64,000 nucleotides of DNA from Protopterus annectens (GCF_019279795.1 NC_056733.1:1425126121-1425190120), one strand, 5' to 3'. Positions 24,593-37,567 are shown, counted from the first letter of the stretch. The notes: generated by a model not told the origin, from the letters alone. A program made the numbers and translations.

Positions 24593-25537
24593 ATGTCCAG
24601 AGGTCAGTTATCAATCTCCTCTCCGGTCCAGCTGGTGAATCTGGGAATCTTGAGGCAATGTTACAACTGCCTCATGTACACAGACAACCCTCTACTCCTC
24701 CTCCAAACAAATTCCAACACATGTGAGAGATGCAACCATATAGCCATACTGAAGGCTAATGTCTCTCAACTCAGTACTGGCAAAACCAGTCAGGAGGAGA
24801 AGGAAACCACACTCACTACAATTCCAGTCTCACATAGACCTACCACGACAGCAAACCAAACACATAAACACACAAAAACATACTCGGAGGCTCTAAATAA
24901 AAATCTGCCTAAGCAGCAGAGACCTCCAAAGCAGACACCCAAGCAACCGCTACCCCAAAATAAAACATGTACAACACATAGCTCACAAAGCCAGTGTGCC
25001 AAACAGTCACAGCCCTTAAGGCTAAACAACACACCTGATACACTTGTAATAGGTGACTCTATCGCCAGGCACACTGACATCCCGCTCACCAGGCTGAACA
25101 AGGAGAAGGTCATGGTGAGCTGCCTGTCGGGCGCTAGGATCCACCACATAACACAAGCACTCAGGTCACTCCAAGGCAAGTACAAATATGACTCAGTCAT
25201 TGTCCATGCTGGTGTGAATGACCTGAGACGTACCTCCCTGGACTACATGAAAAGAGACATAGAGGAGCTCTCTGAGCATGTAGCCCAGGCCAGTATGACC
25301 CTGACCTTGAGTAGCATCTTACCCTCACCAAGAATGATGCCACAATATGAAGACAAGATGATCAATTTCAACAATTGGCTTAAGTATTGGTGTCATTCAA
25401 AGGGGATCCAATGCCTGTCAGCCTGGGATGACATGCTCGACAAGCCACGATGCTTCGCTAGGGACGGCTTGCATCTGTCAGCCCTGGGCTTTTGGATATT
25501 GGCAAAGGCTCTTGCTACCCCCATAGTGCCTTTTTAG
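24593..25537 (+). CDS. CR1 ORF1 protein: CxxC zinc-finger-like + SGNH/GDSL esterase, intact
   Basis: This is an open 314-residue frame from ATG to stop. Cysteine pairs lie at residues 23/26 (CYNC) and 44/47 (CERC). A basic, Pro/Gln/Thr-rich linker spans about 60-145. An SGNH hydrolase fold follows: GDSI at 154-157 (block I, nucleophile Ser156), GVND at 207-210 (block III Asn), and DGLHL at 291-295 (block V Asp and His). ORF1 proteins of CR1/L2 LINEs bind the element RNA, and the esterase is thought to act on lipids or acyl groups; this is family knowledge, not shown here. The ATG follows the conserved ttcccaatactattctagc leader, and all three CR1 copies share it. ORF2 starts about 60 bases after the stop. 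Confidence 0.92.
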   Translation: MSRGQLSISSPVQLVNLGILRQCYNCLMYTDNPLLLLQTNSNTCERCNHIAILKANVSQLSTGKTSQEEKETTLTTIPVSHRPTTTANQTHKHTKTYSEALNKNLPKQQRPPKQTPKQPLPQNKTCTTHSSQSQCAKQSQPLRLNNTPDTLVIGDSIARHTDIPLTRLNKEKVMVSCLSGARIHHITQALRSLQGKYKYDSVIVHAGVNDLRRTSLDYMKRDIEELSEHVAQASMTLTLSSILPSPRMMPQYEDKMINFNNWLKYWCHSKGIQCLSAWDDMLDKPRCFARDGLHLSALGFWILAKALATPIVPF

Positions 25538-25598
25538 GTAAGGCTCAAAAGACAAACCCACCTCCATAGGTATCACAAGGGATAAGAAACTAAGAGTA

Positions 25599-28394
25599 AT
25601 GCTACTCAATGCCAGAAGTCTAAACCTCAAGATGCATGCACTCAAAACTCTCCTTAGCATGGAGAACATTGATATCTGTGCAGTAACAGAAACCTGGTTC
25701 AAGGCTCCCGAGAGCACCCCAGCACTACCAGGTTATACCTCATACCATGCTTTTCAGCCCCAAAACTTGGACCAAACCACAAAAGGAGGGGGAGTATCAA
25801 TATTCGTCAAAGATACCCACACCTCCAGGTTGGTGGCACAGCACGAAGCATCAGAGAATATCCATGTGCAACTAACAGTGGTTAAAACTGCCTTCCAGTT
25901 TATAGCCTGCTACAGAGTCAGACCACCCTCCCAAACCCAGGAACCCCACTCGGCCTTCCTGAGAACACTGGAAAATATGAAGGTCTCTCCAAACACCATT
26001 ATATTGGGTGACTTCAACTACCCAAACATAGACTGGAAGCATTACTCTAGCTCCAACACCCTAGCTCAAAGGTTCCTAGAATTTATAAACTCAGATGCTA
26101 TGGAACAACTTGTTGCCACTTCCACAAGAGGAGAAAACATACTGGACCTGATCATCACCAACATGGGGACTCTATGCCCCAGACCAGAAGTGTATCCCTC
26201 ACTGGTAAGATCAGACCATAAACTAATCTCACTGGATATTCACATCCCAACTCCACCTCCTGCCCTGAAAACCACAGTGAAAAACTTCTCTAAAGCAAAT
26301 TTCACACTCCTCAAAACTGAGGTGGAATCCTTCAAAGCCCCTGGGCCTGTGGAAAATACGGCCCAGACAGCAGAATCCTTTATAAATGCATTCTATGAAC
26401 ACCTTCAGGAATGCATGGATCATGCAACCCTAAATAAAACCAAGACCCAATCCTCCAAAGGCAGACGTCCTGTCTGGTGGACCCCAGCCATAAACAAACT
26501 ATACAATAGAAGGAGGAAGCTACTACATGATAGAGCAAAATCCCAAAAAGGGAAGGCATCTCTGATCAGTATTAGCAAAAAACTACGGGCACTCATAAAA
26601 TCGTCTAAGGCCAGCTTTGAGAGAAAAATTGCACAGGACACTAAGGATAATCACAAGGCTTTCTTTAGTTATGTTAGGAACCTGGGTGGGAATTCCCAGA
26701 TATGCTCAGAATTAGTCCAAAATGACAAAAAATACACTGAACCCACAGACATTGCCAACATCCTAGCTGACAGGTTCAGTGCAAACCCCCCCTCCCCACC
26801 AAAAGGGCAAATATCTATCCCAGCAGAGTGCTGCCCCCCTGACATCTCAGATGCTCAGGTAAGAGCTGCCCTCTCCAAAGCAAAAAACACAGCATCAATG
26901 GGACCAGACAGTGTCCCAGGCAGCGTCCTACATGAACTCCAAGAAGAGCTAAACCCAAACATAAAACTACTGTTCAATCTCAGCCTTACTACAGGATATG
27001 TACCCAAAGAGTGGCGTACAGCAACAGTGGTTCCTCTCCACAAAGGTGGTGCCTCAACGGATCCTGGAAACTATCGCCCCATAAGCCTGACTAGCTTGGT
27101 CTGCAAAGCTATGGAAAGGATCATCATGGACCTCATAAATAAAGATATTGGGGACCTACAGACACTGGATCCTACCCAGTTCGGCTTTGTTAAGGGCAGA
27201 TCCTGCCTCTTAAACCTGGTTGATTTCTTTGAAACAGTCACCAAGGCCATTGACGAGGGGAAGGTGGTCCACACAGCCTACCTGGACCTCACAAAAGCCT
27301 TCGATACAATACCCCACTCGGGCATTATAGATAAGTTCACCAGCTTAAATATAAACCCTATATCACTAGATGGGTTGCAAACTGGCTCAAGGACAGAACC
27401 CACATGGTTAGAATTGCTGGAGCCATGTCAGACTCCAAACCAGTTACAAGTGGCGTCCCACAAGGCTCAGTCCTGGGACCTCTCTTGTTTGGTATATATT
27501 TCTCGGAGGTACAGGCCAACACAGAAGGACTGTGGCTGACCAAGTTCGCAGATGACTGCAAACTGGGCACCATAATCGACTCTCCAGCTGACACAAGCAT
27601 CCTCCAAAAGGGCCTCATAGAAACAGACAACTGGTGCCAGAGCCATGGCCTCAAGCTAAACACCAAAAAGTGTATAGTCATCCCCTTTGGCAAAAACAAA
27701 GTGCCCACAAATTACCACATAGGTGGTAATCCATTAAGTACAGAAGTAGTAATTAGGGACCTGGGGACCCAAGTTGATAGCAATCTCTCATTTGACAACC
27801 ACGTGGCCAAAGTGGTTAGAAAAACATTTTATATAGCCCACCTAATCATGAAGGGATTCACATCTAGATCAGGAGGTCATCGTGCCTCTTTACTCATCCC
27901 TCATCAGGCCCATAATTGAGTACAATGCCCCTTTTGGGATGTACCTTACCAGACACCTGCAGCAACTGGAAAGACCCCAAAAGTACCTCACCAAGAGGAT
28001 CAAAGGGCTCAAACAGATGCCATATGCTGCCCGGTTAAAGAAACTCCAGCTCTACTCAGTCGCATACCGCCTACTCAGAGGCGATCTGTGGCTGACGTAT
28101 AAAGCCATGAACAACCCGGAATTAATGGACATGCTGCACCTCAGAAAATCCAAATCCCATCGAGCTACGTGCTCGAGAGACTTGAACCTCAGCACTGAAA
28201 TAAATAGGACATGCTGGAGGGACAGATTCATAACCCAGAGGCTCCCTTCACTCTGGAATAAAATCCCAGTCCAGGTTAGGCAGAGTCCCTCATTGACTCT
28301 CTTCAAGAGGAATCTTGATGAGTGGATGGGAGATCGTAGGTTTACCTCGGGTATCACTTCTGTGTCACTGTTAGACAGAGGCACAGTATACTAA
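25599..28394 (+). pseudogene. CR1 ORF2: endonuclease + reverse transcriptase, two frameshifts
   Basis: The first frame is 646 residues (25599-27539). The AP-endonuclease has NARS at 4-7, TETW at 30-33, LGDFN at 136-140 and a SDHKLI motif near 210. A linker is followed by early RT fingers/palm: GNYRPISLTSLV, FGFVKGRS, and AYLDLTKAFDTIPH (first catalytic Asp). Near 27350-27400 the frame shifts; 27404-27919 holds GVPQGSVLGPLL and KFADDCKL (catalytic Asp pair). A second shift near 27870-27890 leads to the C-terminal frame 27882-28394. The usual CR1 residue in the first palm motif is LAKAFD; here it is LTKAFD. Two frame changes are consistent with recent death or assembly errors. Confidence 0.9.
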
Positions 28395-29940
28395 CCTCGA
28401 AAAAGGGCATAGCAAAATTAATTTAAAATGGGTGGTGAAAGCCAAACACACTCTGGCTAGGCTTATAAATGCCCTAGGGCAGATAGTCTAGTATGAACCT
28501 ATGAACCTATGTGGGTCTGGTAGCAGGGGGGGGGGTGTCCAGACAGACTGCACACTTGAAACCAGGACTGTTGAGGGGGTTATTTCAGGAAGGGAGCTAC
28601 CCTATAGCAGTGAGACTGAAGGTGAGCCACAGCTGCTTGTGGGTACTAATGTTCATTTGGACAGAGTGACTGCGAGGGCAGAAGTGAGTAGTAGTAGTAC
28701 CCAGGCTGACAGTGAGATACTGCTGTCAGAAAATACCAAACTTCCTGTGAAAGGGGAGCTGGGAAGGGTTACCAAGAGAGACAGGCTCAGCTCTCAGACC
28801 CTGCATTACAAGACTCGAGGAAGGTAGCTAGTGAGGCATCTGATTCTCAAGGAAAGAGGGAATCTGTATACTGTATAGAGAGTGGACACCTGAGGGAGGG
28901 CTAGAGGGTGAGAGAATACAACAGTTGGTAATGCCCGGAGCCTACCATCTGGCACTTCTAGCCACAGCCCATAACATTCACTTTGAAGGTCATATTGGCA
29001 TAAAGCATACCAGGAGACACATTATGCAGAACTTTTATTGACCTGGGATTTCCAGAAATGTAACGGTACTGTATGACCTGTGAGCAGTGCCAAAAGGTAG
29101 GCAAGGCAGGAGACAAGGTCAAAGCTCCTTTGATACCTTTGCCTGTGATTGAGGAGCCATTTCAGAGGGTAGCTATAGATATTGTCGAGCCTCTGAGTAC
29201 CCCACGTTCCACAGGGAAGAAGTATATCCTAGTGGTAGTAGATTATATTACTAAATACCCTGAGGTGGTGGCTCTGTCCTTCATCAAGGCAGAATAGGTG
29301 GCAAATGCTTTGTAAGAGATTTTCATCAGGGTAGGTTTCACAAAAGAAATACTGACTGACTGGCTTGTTTCTGAAAACACTGTCAGGTAAACAGCTTGAG
29401 AGGATAAACTCTACACTAAAGACCATGCTGCAGTCATTTGCAGACCAGTTTAAGAGTGAGTTAGACAAATATCTGCCCCATCTGTTGTTTGCTTATAGGG
29501 AGCTGCCCCAGGAATCCACAGGTTTTCACCCTTTGAGTTGCTGTATGGGCATAGGGCATAGGGTGAGGTGACCTCTAGATTTGATTCATAATGAGTAGGA
29601 AGGTGAGTGTGAATCCCACAAGGAGCCTGTTGTGGCATATGTCCTAAACCTCAGGACAAGGCTCAGGGAACTCATGGGCTTGGCCCAGGAGGACTTGGCA
29701 GAAGCCCAACAGCAGAAAAAGGTCTGGTATGACAGGAATGCTCGAGCTAGAGAGTATGCTGTGGGGTAGCAGGTTATGGTTCTCATTCCTGTCTGGCACA
29801 ATAAGCTGCAGGCAGCTTGGGAGGGACCCTTCAAAGTAGTAAGGAAGGTCAGTGATGTTAAATACATGGTAGAACTGCTAGGCAAGATACAGAGGCACAA
29901 ACTGTACCATGTGAGCATGATGAAACATTACCAATCATGA

Positions 29941-30730
29941 AATTATGCAAACTTCGCTAGAGTACTGATTGGTGAATACCTCATAAGCTGCATAACAATG
30001 TTTTTATTGAGTGACATAGAGATTTGGCATTCTTGAATTTATGGATACGTATCTAGTATATTATTAGTGACCACCTCAAAAGCTGTATAACAGCATTTTT
30101 ATTGATTGTCATAGCATAGTGACTCCCTCAAATGTTTAAGTTTACATCTTTTCTAAGGGACTACCTGTGCTGACTCTGTGCTAGAGACTACCTCAAATGT
30201 TAAGTTTACATCTTTTACTAAGTAACTACCTGATGTTAACCTTATGCTAGCAACTACCTCAAAAGCTGTACAGTAGCTGTTTTCTTGATTGTATTAGCCA
30301 AGTGACTACCTGGAATTACTGTTCATGAATTTATGTAAACTTCTCTAGTATCTTAATTATCGAGTACTCCAAAAGCTATATAACAGCAGTTTTATTGACT
30401 GTTGTAGCATAGCAACTACCAGATCTGCTTTTAATTGATTGTTTTAATCAGTGCTACCAACAGACACTGCAAGGAACTAATACAAGAGACCAAACTATTG
30501 AATATCAACTTTTCTAGTGTCTTGTTATGAACTATACCAGTGTCTTGGTTAGGAACTGCCTCAAAAGCTGTATAATAGCCTCATCTTATGATGATTATAC
30601 TAGCAGATACCCATGTAAAATGTGTAGAAATTAATGCTGGTGACCCATGAGCTGACTGCCATTTTATTAGGTAAAAGACTATCACAAAAACTCTATAAAG
30701 TTGATTTTTGAACTGTTTAATCCATGAATC
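29941..30730 (+). repeat. decayed minisatellite, unit about 90-110 bp
   Basis: A core caaaagctgtataacagc followed by ttttattgattgt.atagca recurs near 29982, 30078, 30258, 30370 and 30553, with a weaker copy near 30690. Between cores, ctacctcaaatg.ttaagtttacatctttt also repeats (30126-30156 and 30190-30218). Spacing is irregular. The array begins right after the integrase end of the gypsy fossil, so it may belong to that element's noncoding part. Confidence 0.75.
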
Positions 30731-30819
30731 AAAAATGTCTGCTAATTTATTCATTAATTATCTCAGTAAATAATACATAAGATAAGTGCAGATTGTAAAA
30801 CATAGCTGACTAATGTGAG

Positions 30820-31470
30820 TAATGCACTCCCACCAAACATACAATGCATCCCCTGCTACTCCGCATTGAAAACAGAAATAAAGAAATATCTAAAAAGTAA
30901 CTGGCTTTGCCCCTGTACTCAACCCGGATAATTTCCCTCTCTCTTCAGCCACTTTGCCATCTCCTTCATAACAGTCTTTCTCAACTGACTTAGCTTTACC
31001 CTGCTATTGTACCTCATTTTTCAGCTATGTAAAACTTAAACTTAATCTCTAAAACACTGTATGAACATGCCTTACTAAGCTAGGCCTGCTCTTGGACTGT
31101 TTCTCACCTTCTGCTCACTGTTTTTTTTTTCCATACCACTAGTTTTATTATTACACTTCTATTTAACCTATTAATGTAAGAATAGTAATCATTGCTACTT
31201 TGAGTAGTATTTTATTTCTATTAGTGCTGATGTAAAAATAGTACTTTCATGTTTAGTTTATATTTTTTTCTCATTTTTTTCACTGTATTCATATGTCATG
31301 TTGTACCTTATTACTATAGTTTCTAATTGTAACTTCTGCCTTTTAATGACTGTAATGTTTGTAACTGGAGCTTTTCTCCCCTGGTCTTCGCTGAAAATGG
31401 GCAACCCACCCCAGTCAGATACTACCTGGTAAACAAATGTAAAATAAATAAAATAAAATAAAGTTAACTG
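30820..31470 (+). mobile_element. L2 LINE 3' end
   Basis: A stretch reading as the L2 ORF2 C-terminus (KTEIKKYLKSNWLCP near 30870) is followed by a long 3' UTR and the tail ggagcttttctcccctggtc...gctgaaaatgggc at 31367-31403, then a TAAAATAAA-type run to about 31462. It is strongly 5'-truncated. Confidence 0.75.
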
Positions 31471-32299
31471 CTGTCTAAGTTGATGAATGTTGAATTCTTG
31501 AACTGCAAATAATGTCTCTTCATCTGTCTCTTGCATTCCTATCCCAAACTATCCAACTGACACTTATCTTATCCTTTTTCTCCCTCCAGATACTACTAGC
31601 TAAAACAAAGGAAACAAGTAAACCTTTGAATCCAAAGAAACCTCTGAACTGCAAGCCAAAAGAAACCCAGCAACACTAAGCTGGTCTCTCATAGAGGAAT
31701 ACAGCATGTTCCCAAAGACTCAGTGAGTCTCCTACCCAAAATATCAAATAAACTATGGTTGTCATTTTAATGAACTAAACTGTAACATGTACCTGTTTCA
31801 GCATTCCTAAGGCCTCCTGTGCATCACATAATGACTAACATTGCACCTCCCACCCCACCACTCCTTCTAGGCATTCCTTAACATGTTGTGCCTTTAACTG
31901 TGGCCAGAACCCCCCCCCCTCCAATAAAGAGAAAAACAGAATTAAATTCCTATTCTAGCCTCTGCTATAACCACACTAAAACTGTCCTCTCCACACTACA
32001 ACTAATTGAGCCTTCCTAAGTGTGTTTAATCCTCCAAAGTGATACTAAACTTAAGGACCAGATCTGTAAACAAAATTTGTGTTCTGAGCACATTTTTCCA
32101 ACATATGTTTAAGCAAAGCTATTAAAATACAACACAATTTAAAACCCTCCTTCCTCAACAGAGCTCTCAAATGAGCAGATATTCACAATACTATCTGCCT
32201 AAAACCCTCCCATAAAAGCATCCTTAAAATATTTTCTGTTAAAAAAGAATCAATTTAAAGAATTTTCCTGTTTTAAAAAAGAAAGCTTACAGTTACCTA
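31471..32299. other. no gene recognised
   Basis: No supported frame. A poly(C) run occurs near 31910. The last part may be the 5' UTR of the L2 that follows. Confidence 0.45.
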
Positions 32300-35297
32300 C
32301 TTACAGGTATTTTTTTCTCATGTGCTAGCAGCCTCGGCGGTTCAAACCGCTCAGTTTGCCCTTGCTGCACTTGGACTCATACTGCTCCCCCTACCCTACA
32401 CTACCCCCATTTCCTACACACCCCCACCCCTACTTTTATACACACAAAGACTCCACCCACAATCAACAACCAGCCAATCAAACTATCAATAGACTTCAAA
32501 CCAGATTAATCAACAACACCTAGATATAACTCTTCCATTTACACACATTAATGTTTCACACTTCACCCAACATGCTACTTTCCTCCTCCTGCCTAATCTC
32601 ATTACTAATATTCCTCAGCTTAGCCACAACACTGACCAAAAGAACAGCCACAAACTGTGACACAGCAGCAACTCCATTATCAACCTACCCCACAAACAAA
32701 ACTACTACTCTGTCTCCCCTCAACTATTTCATTATAACCTCCCTTATAACTCTACCCCCAAAATAGCAACTACTATATCCATTAAACCCCATTTTATTTC
32801 CTTACCTCCAAGCCTCAAAACAAAATATGACTCATTGTACAAATATCTAACATTTAACATATTACATAGTGGAGACATAACATCCAAACCCGGACCAAAC
32901 ATGCATACAAACACCAAAAACCTAAACTTACTATCAACTTTAGAAGCATATGCAACAAGATAATTCCCCTATACACAGATTGAACAATACAAACCAGACA
33001 TATTAGCCCTAACAGAAACCTGACTACACCCCAACATAAAATAAACTGAAATTATACCTGCTAACTTTACAATTTACAGACTAGACAGACCAAAAACGAA
33101 ATGTGAGGGGGTAGCACTCCTACATCCATCCATACTCAACATTACTCCCTACCCGAACAATACACCTACCTTCTATATTGCCAAGATCCTAATAGCCTCT
33201 CTAAACCTCAACAAGACAAAAAAATCTATATCACTGTAGTTTACATCCCACCCGGTAACAACATACCTGTCCTGGAAGATATACTGTCCAGGACATCACA
33301 AAAGATCGAGCAAGAAACAGTCATCCTAGGCAACATGAACATCAATTGGCAATCCATCACTACAAACTCTTGAACCTTTAGTATTAATCTATATGGCTTC
33401 ACACAACTAATTACAAGCCCAACAAGGTATAACAAATACTTCACGTACCATTCCACCTTGGATTGGATCCTAGTATCTCATCCAACTAACTTCTCCTCCT
33501 CAGGCATACTCCCAGTCTCGGTGACCATCTTCCAACATTTGCCATCACAGCTAGTAACCACCTTCCAAAAAACACTCACTAAAATTTGTTAGAAACACAA
33601 CCAAACCTGACCAGCAAATTCTTAAAGATTTACTCCATAAAATAAAATGGACACCCCTAAAGTTATTACCTCTCAACGATGCTGTAGAATATTTCAATAC
33701 CACTTTTCTGAAACTAAAAAAATACAACCCCATGGATAACTACTGACTGCATTAACCTCGTAAAGCAAAGAGACATAGAGCAAAGAGACATAGAATGAAA
33801 CACATGGAAAGATAAAACCCAACAAAATCTCCAAGCTTTCAAAACACTCCATAACAGTGTAACCAAACTAGTTGACAAAAGTAAAAAACCCTACTACTCT
33901 AACCGTCAGCTAAAACACAAATGCAAACCCCCAAAACCTCTGGCACTCAATATCTACCCTCCTCAATCCACGAACAAACAAAGAGCACTCCTTTTCACCC
34001 AATGCCCCCTCCATTACTAACACTTCATAAAATCCATAGCTGACCTGCTAACCACCAACACTAATGCAAGACACTCCCACTTAAATTTAAACTCTAACTC
34101 CAATAACTCTACACCATCTAAACCAGACCATACCAATAACCACACACATAACCAATACCGCTTCCCTTCCTTTTCTTCTCCTCTCCCCCACACCTCAAAA
34201 AAAAAATAAAGTTGCTCAAATTAAAACCCTGCTCTACATCAGCTGATAATTTCCCACCTCAGCACCTTAAACTCACATCTGGCTCAGTTGCTTATCCAAT
34301 CAGCATCCAAATAAATAGATCTCTCTCTGAATCCATAGTCCCCACCATATAGAAACTATCACATATATCATCAATACATAAAGGAAGGCACTCCACTGAA
34401 ATATCCAGCTTTCATTCAATATCAATACTATCCCCAATATCCAAAATCCTGCAAAGGTGTATCCACCAACAGTTAACGAAATACTTAACCAAAACAACCT
34501 GCTTACTCAAACTCAGCACGGCTTCCGACCAGAACATAGGACATCCTCAGCTCTACTATCCTTTACAGACACCATTAACAGGGCCAGAGACAAAGGATAC
34601 CTCGTATCTTCAGTATTCCTGGACATCTCTTAAGCCTTTGACACAGTTTCACACCCCTTACTCCTGGACACTCTGTCCAACCTAGGCTGCTCCACTACCA
34701 CAGTACAGTGGTTTCAAAGCTATCATCGGAAGCAAACTGTAAAATGGTCTAACCAACTCTCTCCCTTCCTACATACCCTACAGAGGTCCCTCAAGGCTCA
34801 ATCTTAGGACCCCTATTGTTTAATATATTCACCAATAACTTACATACTGCCTCTTTTCCAGGAACACTGACTCAGTATGCAGACGCTTCAACCTTAATCT
34901 GTACCTCTCGCACTCTAACAGAACTACTAAACAAGACTCAAAACTCATTCATGGCTATTGGATCTTGGATCACTGATGCCCACCTTCTTCTAAATCCTCC
35001 CAAAAAACAAACAGTCTTTCACCCCAAAAATATCATCCTCAACCCTGACCAATTCAACATCCTCTCAGTTCACAAAACTATCATAGAAAGTGTACAAGAA
35101 ACTAAATTACTAGCTATAATTATTGATAGCAAACTCACCATTGACCTTCACATCCAACAAAACATAAAGACACAGAAAAATCTAGGATTCCTTCATAGAA
35201 ACAGACAGTTCCTTACCACATCAACCAAGACCACCCTGGCAAAAACCTTCCTGCTCCACTCCCTATTTTATGGTTCTTGTATACTCACCTTCTACTT

Positions 35298-36735
35298 TCA
35301 GCCCATTAGGGGTCACCATAGTGGATCATCTGTTTCCATTTCTTCCTGTCCTCTTCATCTTGCTCTGTCACACCAACCACCTGTATGTCCTCTTTCACCA
35401 CATCCATAAACCTTATGTTTGGCCTTCCTCTTTTCCTCTTACCTGATAGCTCCATCCTTAGCATCCTTTTCCCAATATACCCAGCATCCCTCCTCAGCAC
35501 CTGTCCAAACAAATACAATCTTGCCTCACTGACTTCATCTCCAAATCATCCAACCTGAGCTGACCCTCTAATATACTGGTTCTTAATCCTGTCCATCCTC
35601 ATCACACCCAATGCAAATCTTAACATCTTTAACTCTGCTACCTCCAGCTCTGACTCCTGCCTTTTTGTCAATGCCACCATCTCCAACCCGTATAACATAG
35701 CTGGTCTCACTACTCTCTTGTAGGCCTTCCCTTTTACTCTTACTGGTAGCAGTCTGTCACAAATCACTCCTGACACTTTTCTCCACCCACTCCATCCTGC
35801 CTGTACTCTCTTCTTCACCTCCCTTCCACATTCACCATTACTCTGAACTCTTGGTCTCAAGTACTTAAATTCATTCACCTTGGCTAACTCTACTCCCTGC
35901 ATCTTCACCATTCCTCTAGTCTCCCTTTCATTCACACACACATATTCTGTCTTAGTCCTGCTGACTTTCATTCCTCTCCTCTCTAGAGCATATCTCCACC
36001 TCTCCAGGGTCTCCTCAACCTGCTCTCTACTCTCACTACAGATCACAATGTCATCGGCAAACATCATAGTCTATGGGGACTCTTGTCTGATCTCATCTGT
36101 CAACCTGTCCATCACCACTGCAAATAAGAAAGGACTCAGAGCTCATCCTTGATGTAATCCCACCTCCACCTTACATGCATCTGTCACTCCTACTCCAGAC
36201 CTCACCACTGTCACACTACCTCATACATATCCTGTACCACTCTTACATACTTCTCTGCCACTCCCGACTTCCTCATACAATACCACAACTCCTCTCTAGG
36301 CACCATGTCATATGCTTTCTATAAGTCCACAAAGACACAATGCAACTCCTTCTGACCTTCTCTATACTTCTTTATCAACACCCCCAGAGCAAACATCACA
36401 TCTTTAGTGCTCCTTCCTGGCATGAAACCATACTGCTTTTCACTAATCATCACCTCCCTTCTTAACCTAGCTTCCACTACTCTTTCCCATAACATCATGC
36501 TGTGACTGATGAATTTTATCCGTCTGTAGTTACTACAGCTCTGCACATCACCCTTATTCTTAAAAATCGGTACCAAAACACTTCTTCTCCACTACTCAGG
36601 CATCCTCCCACTTTCCAAGATTTCATTAAACAATCTGGTTAAAAACTCCACTGCCATCTCTCCTAAACACCCCCATGCTTCCACAGGTATTTCATCTGGA
36701 CTAACAGCCTTTCCATACACATCACTGTAAACCAC
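35298..36735 (-). mobile_element. RTE-clade LINE (Rex3/Expander-like), truncated, inside L2
   Basis: On the minus strand, RT motifs occur as IFKNKGDVQSCSNYRRIKF (about 36565), GFMPGRSTKDVMFAL (about 36425), the catalytic MMFADDIVICSESREQVEE (36067) and the C-terminal NEFKYL, RPAMLYGLE, LRFALGVMRMDRIKNQYI and RKRGRPNIRFMDVVKED (to 35306). The 3' end is near 35298 (plus strand cccattaggggtcaccatag). It is 5'-truncated at about 36735. A frame change lies between the fingers and the catalytic box. RTE elements very like this are widespread in fishes. It is flanked on both sides by L2 ORF2 sequence. Confidence 0.88.
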
Positions 36736-37567
36736 TACAGAACTAAAATGGCTTGAAATATCAAACCAACTAGCATATATCCAACTAACTACTATACATA
36801 ACCTAATCTATAAACTCACTGTCTGTCCTGCTCTAGAAAAGCTTATCAAATACTACAAACCAAGCAGACCACTCAGATCAGAAAATAGAAACGTACATGA
36901 AACTTCCAAGTCCCTGCATACTCAGTTTCTAAATTATGGAACTCTCTCTCCCACCAAACACCAAATTAACGCCTAGCCTACCACTTTTTAAAAACAAGTC
37001 ATGGCTATGCATATGATTAACCCCAGGTTAATTCCTTTCTAATTTTTCCTGTCCCGCCAACCCGCCTCTCTATCCTCCTCAGTCTTCGTTATCCCCCTGT
37101 ATATCCTTTAAGCTTCAAATTCCCATCACACCTCTCCCCTTCTCAAGAGCTAAATTGTATATCCCAGTACAGAGAAATTCCCAACCTCACTATCAATGTT
37201 CTGGCAAAGTACACTAACCATTTCTGTACAAGCGATCTATTATTAACTCGTAGTAATGTTTTAGAAGTTTTAGCTAAAAACTAAGCTACTGTGGACCTTT
37301 GGAGCATTACAGGCAACCTGTATTTAGCAAGGTCTTAACAAACCTGTACTGTGCAAAAACTTAAACTCTTGTCAAAATGTGAAGAGGAGGAGCTTTATAT
37401 ATGGCAACACATATTAATGCCTTAGAAGTAAAGAACCATACTAATAACCATGCTTTTGATTGTCAAGCTTATCCTGACTACATATTTATGTAAAGTCCTA
37501 ACAAATATTTTTATTGTAAAAAGTGTAATCGATCTGTGTATGTAAGGAAAGGTGTAAATGTGCACTT

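Larger units (their letters stand above)
24235..28511 (+). mobile_element. CR1 LINE copy 3, nearly intact, inserted in the gypsy fossil
   Basis: It starts at gctgaatctagc (24235), inside what would be block B of the 5' array in copy 1, so it is slightly 5'-truncated. The leader runs to 24592; ORF1 is 24593-25537, ORF2 25599-28394, and the 3' end has ggcttataaatgccctaggg and an (ATGAACCT) tail to 28511. ORF1 is intact and ORF2 has only two frame changes, so this is the youngest CR1 here. Flanks belong to one gypsy fossil. No target-site duplication was spotted, which is usual for CR1. Confidence 0.92.
22710..29940 (+). mobile_element. Gmr1-like Ty3/gypsy fossil, split by a CR1 insertion
   Basis: The gag starts near 22710 with a SAP-like segment (KLTRSQLAEMCQDKGL). 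A SCAN-like capsid stretch follows at about 23190-23520 (EAYREKCCEH) and a zinc knuckle (CFKCNQWGHVAYRC) near 23770. Protease-region sequence is at about 23990-24230. CR1 copy 3 interrupts at 24235-28511. After it comes an integrase: zinc-binding part near 28970-29110, core (RVAIDIVEPL) near 29170, C-terminal part (WEGPFKVVRKV) to about 29930. Integrase following protease directly fits Gmr1-type elements, in which integrase precedes RT. No RT or RNase H is recognised. It is dead, with about ten breaks, and older than the CR1 inside it. Confidence 0.75.
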
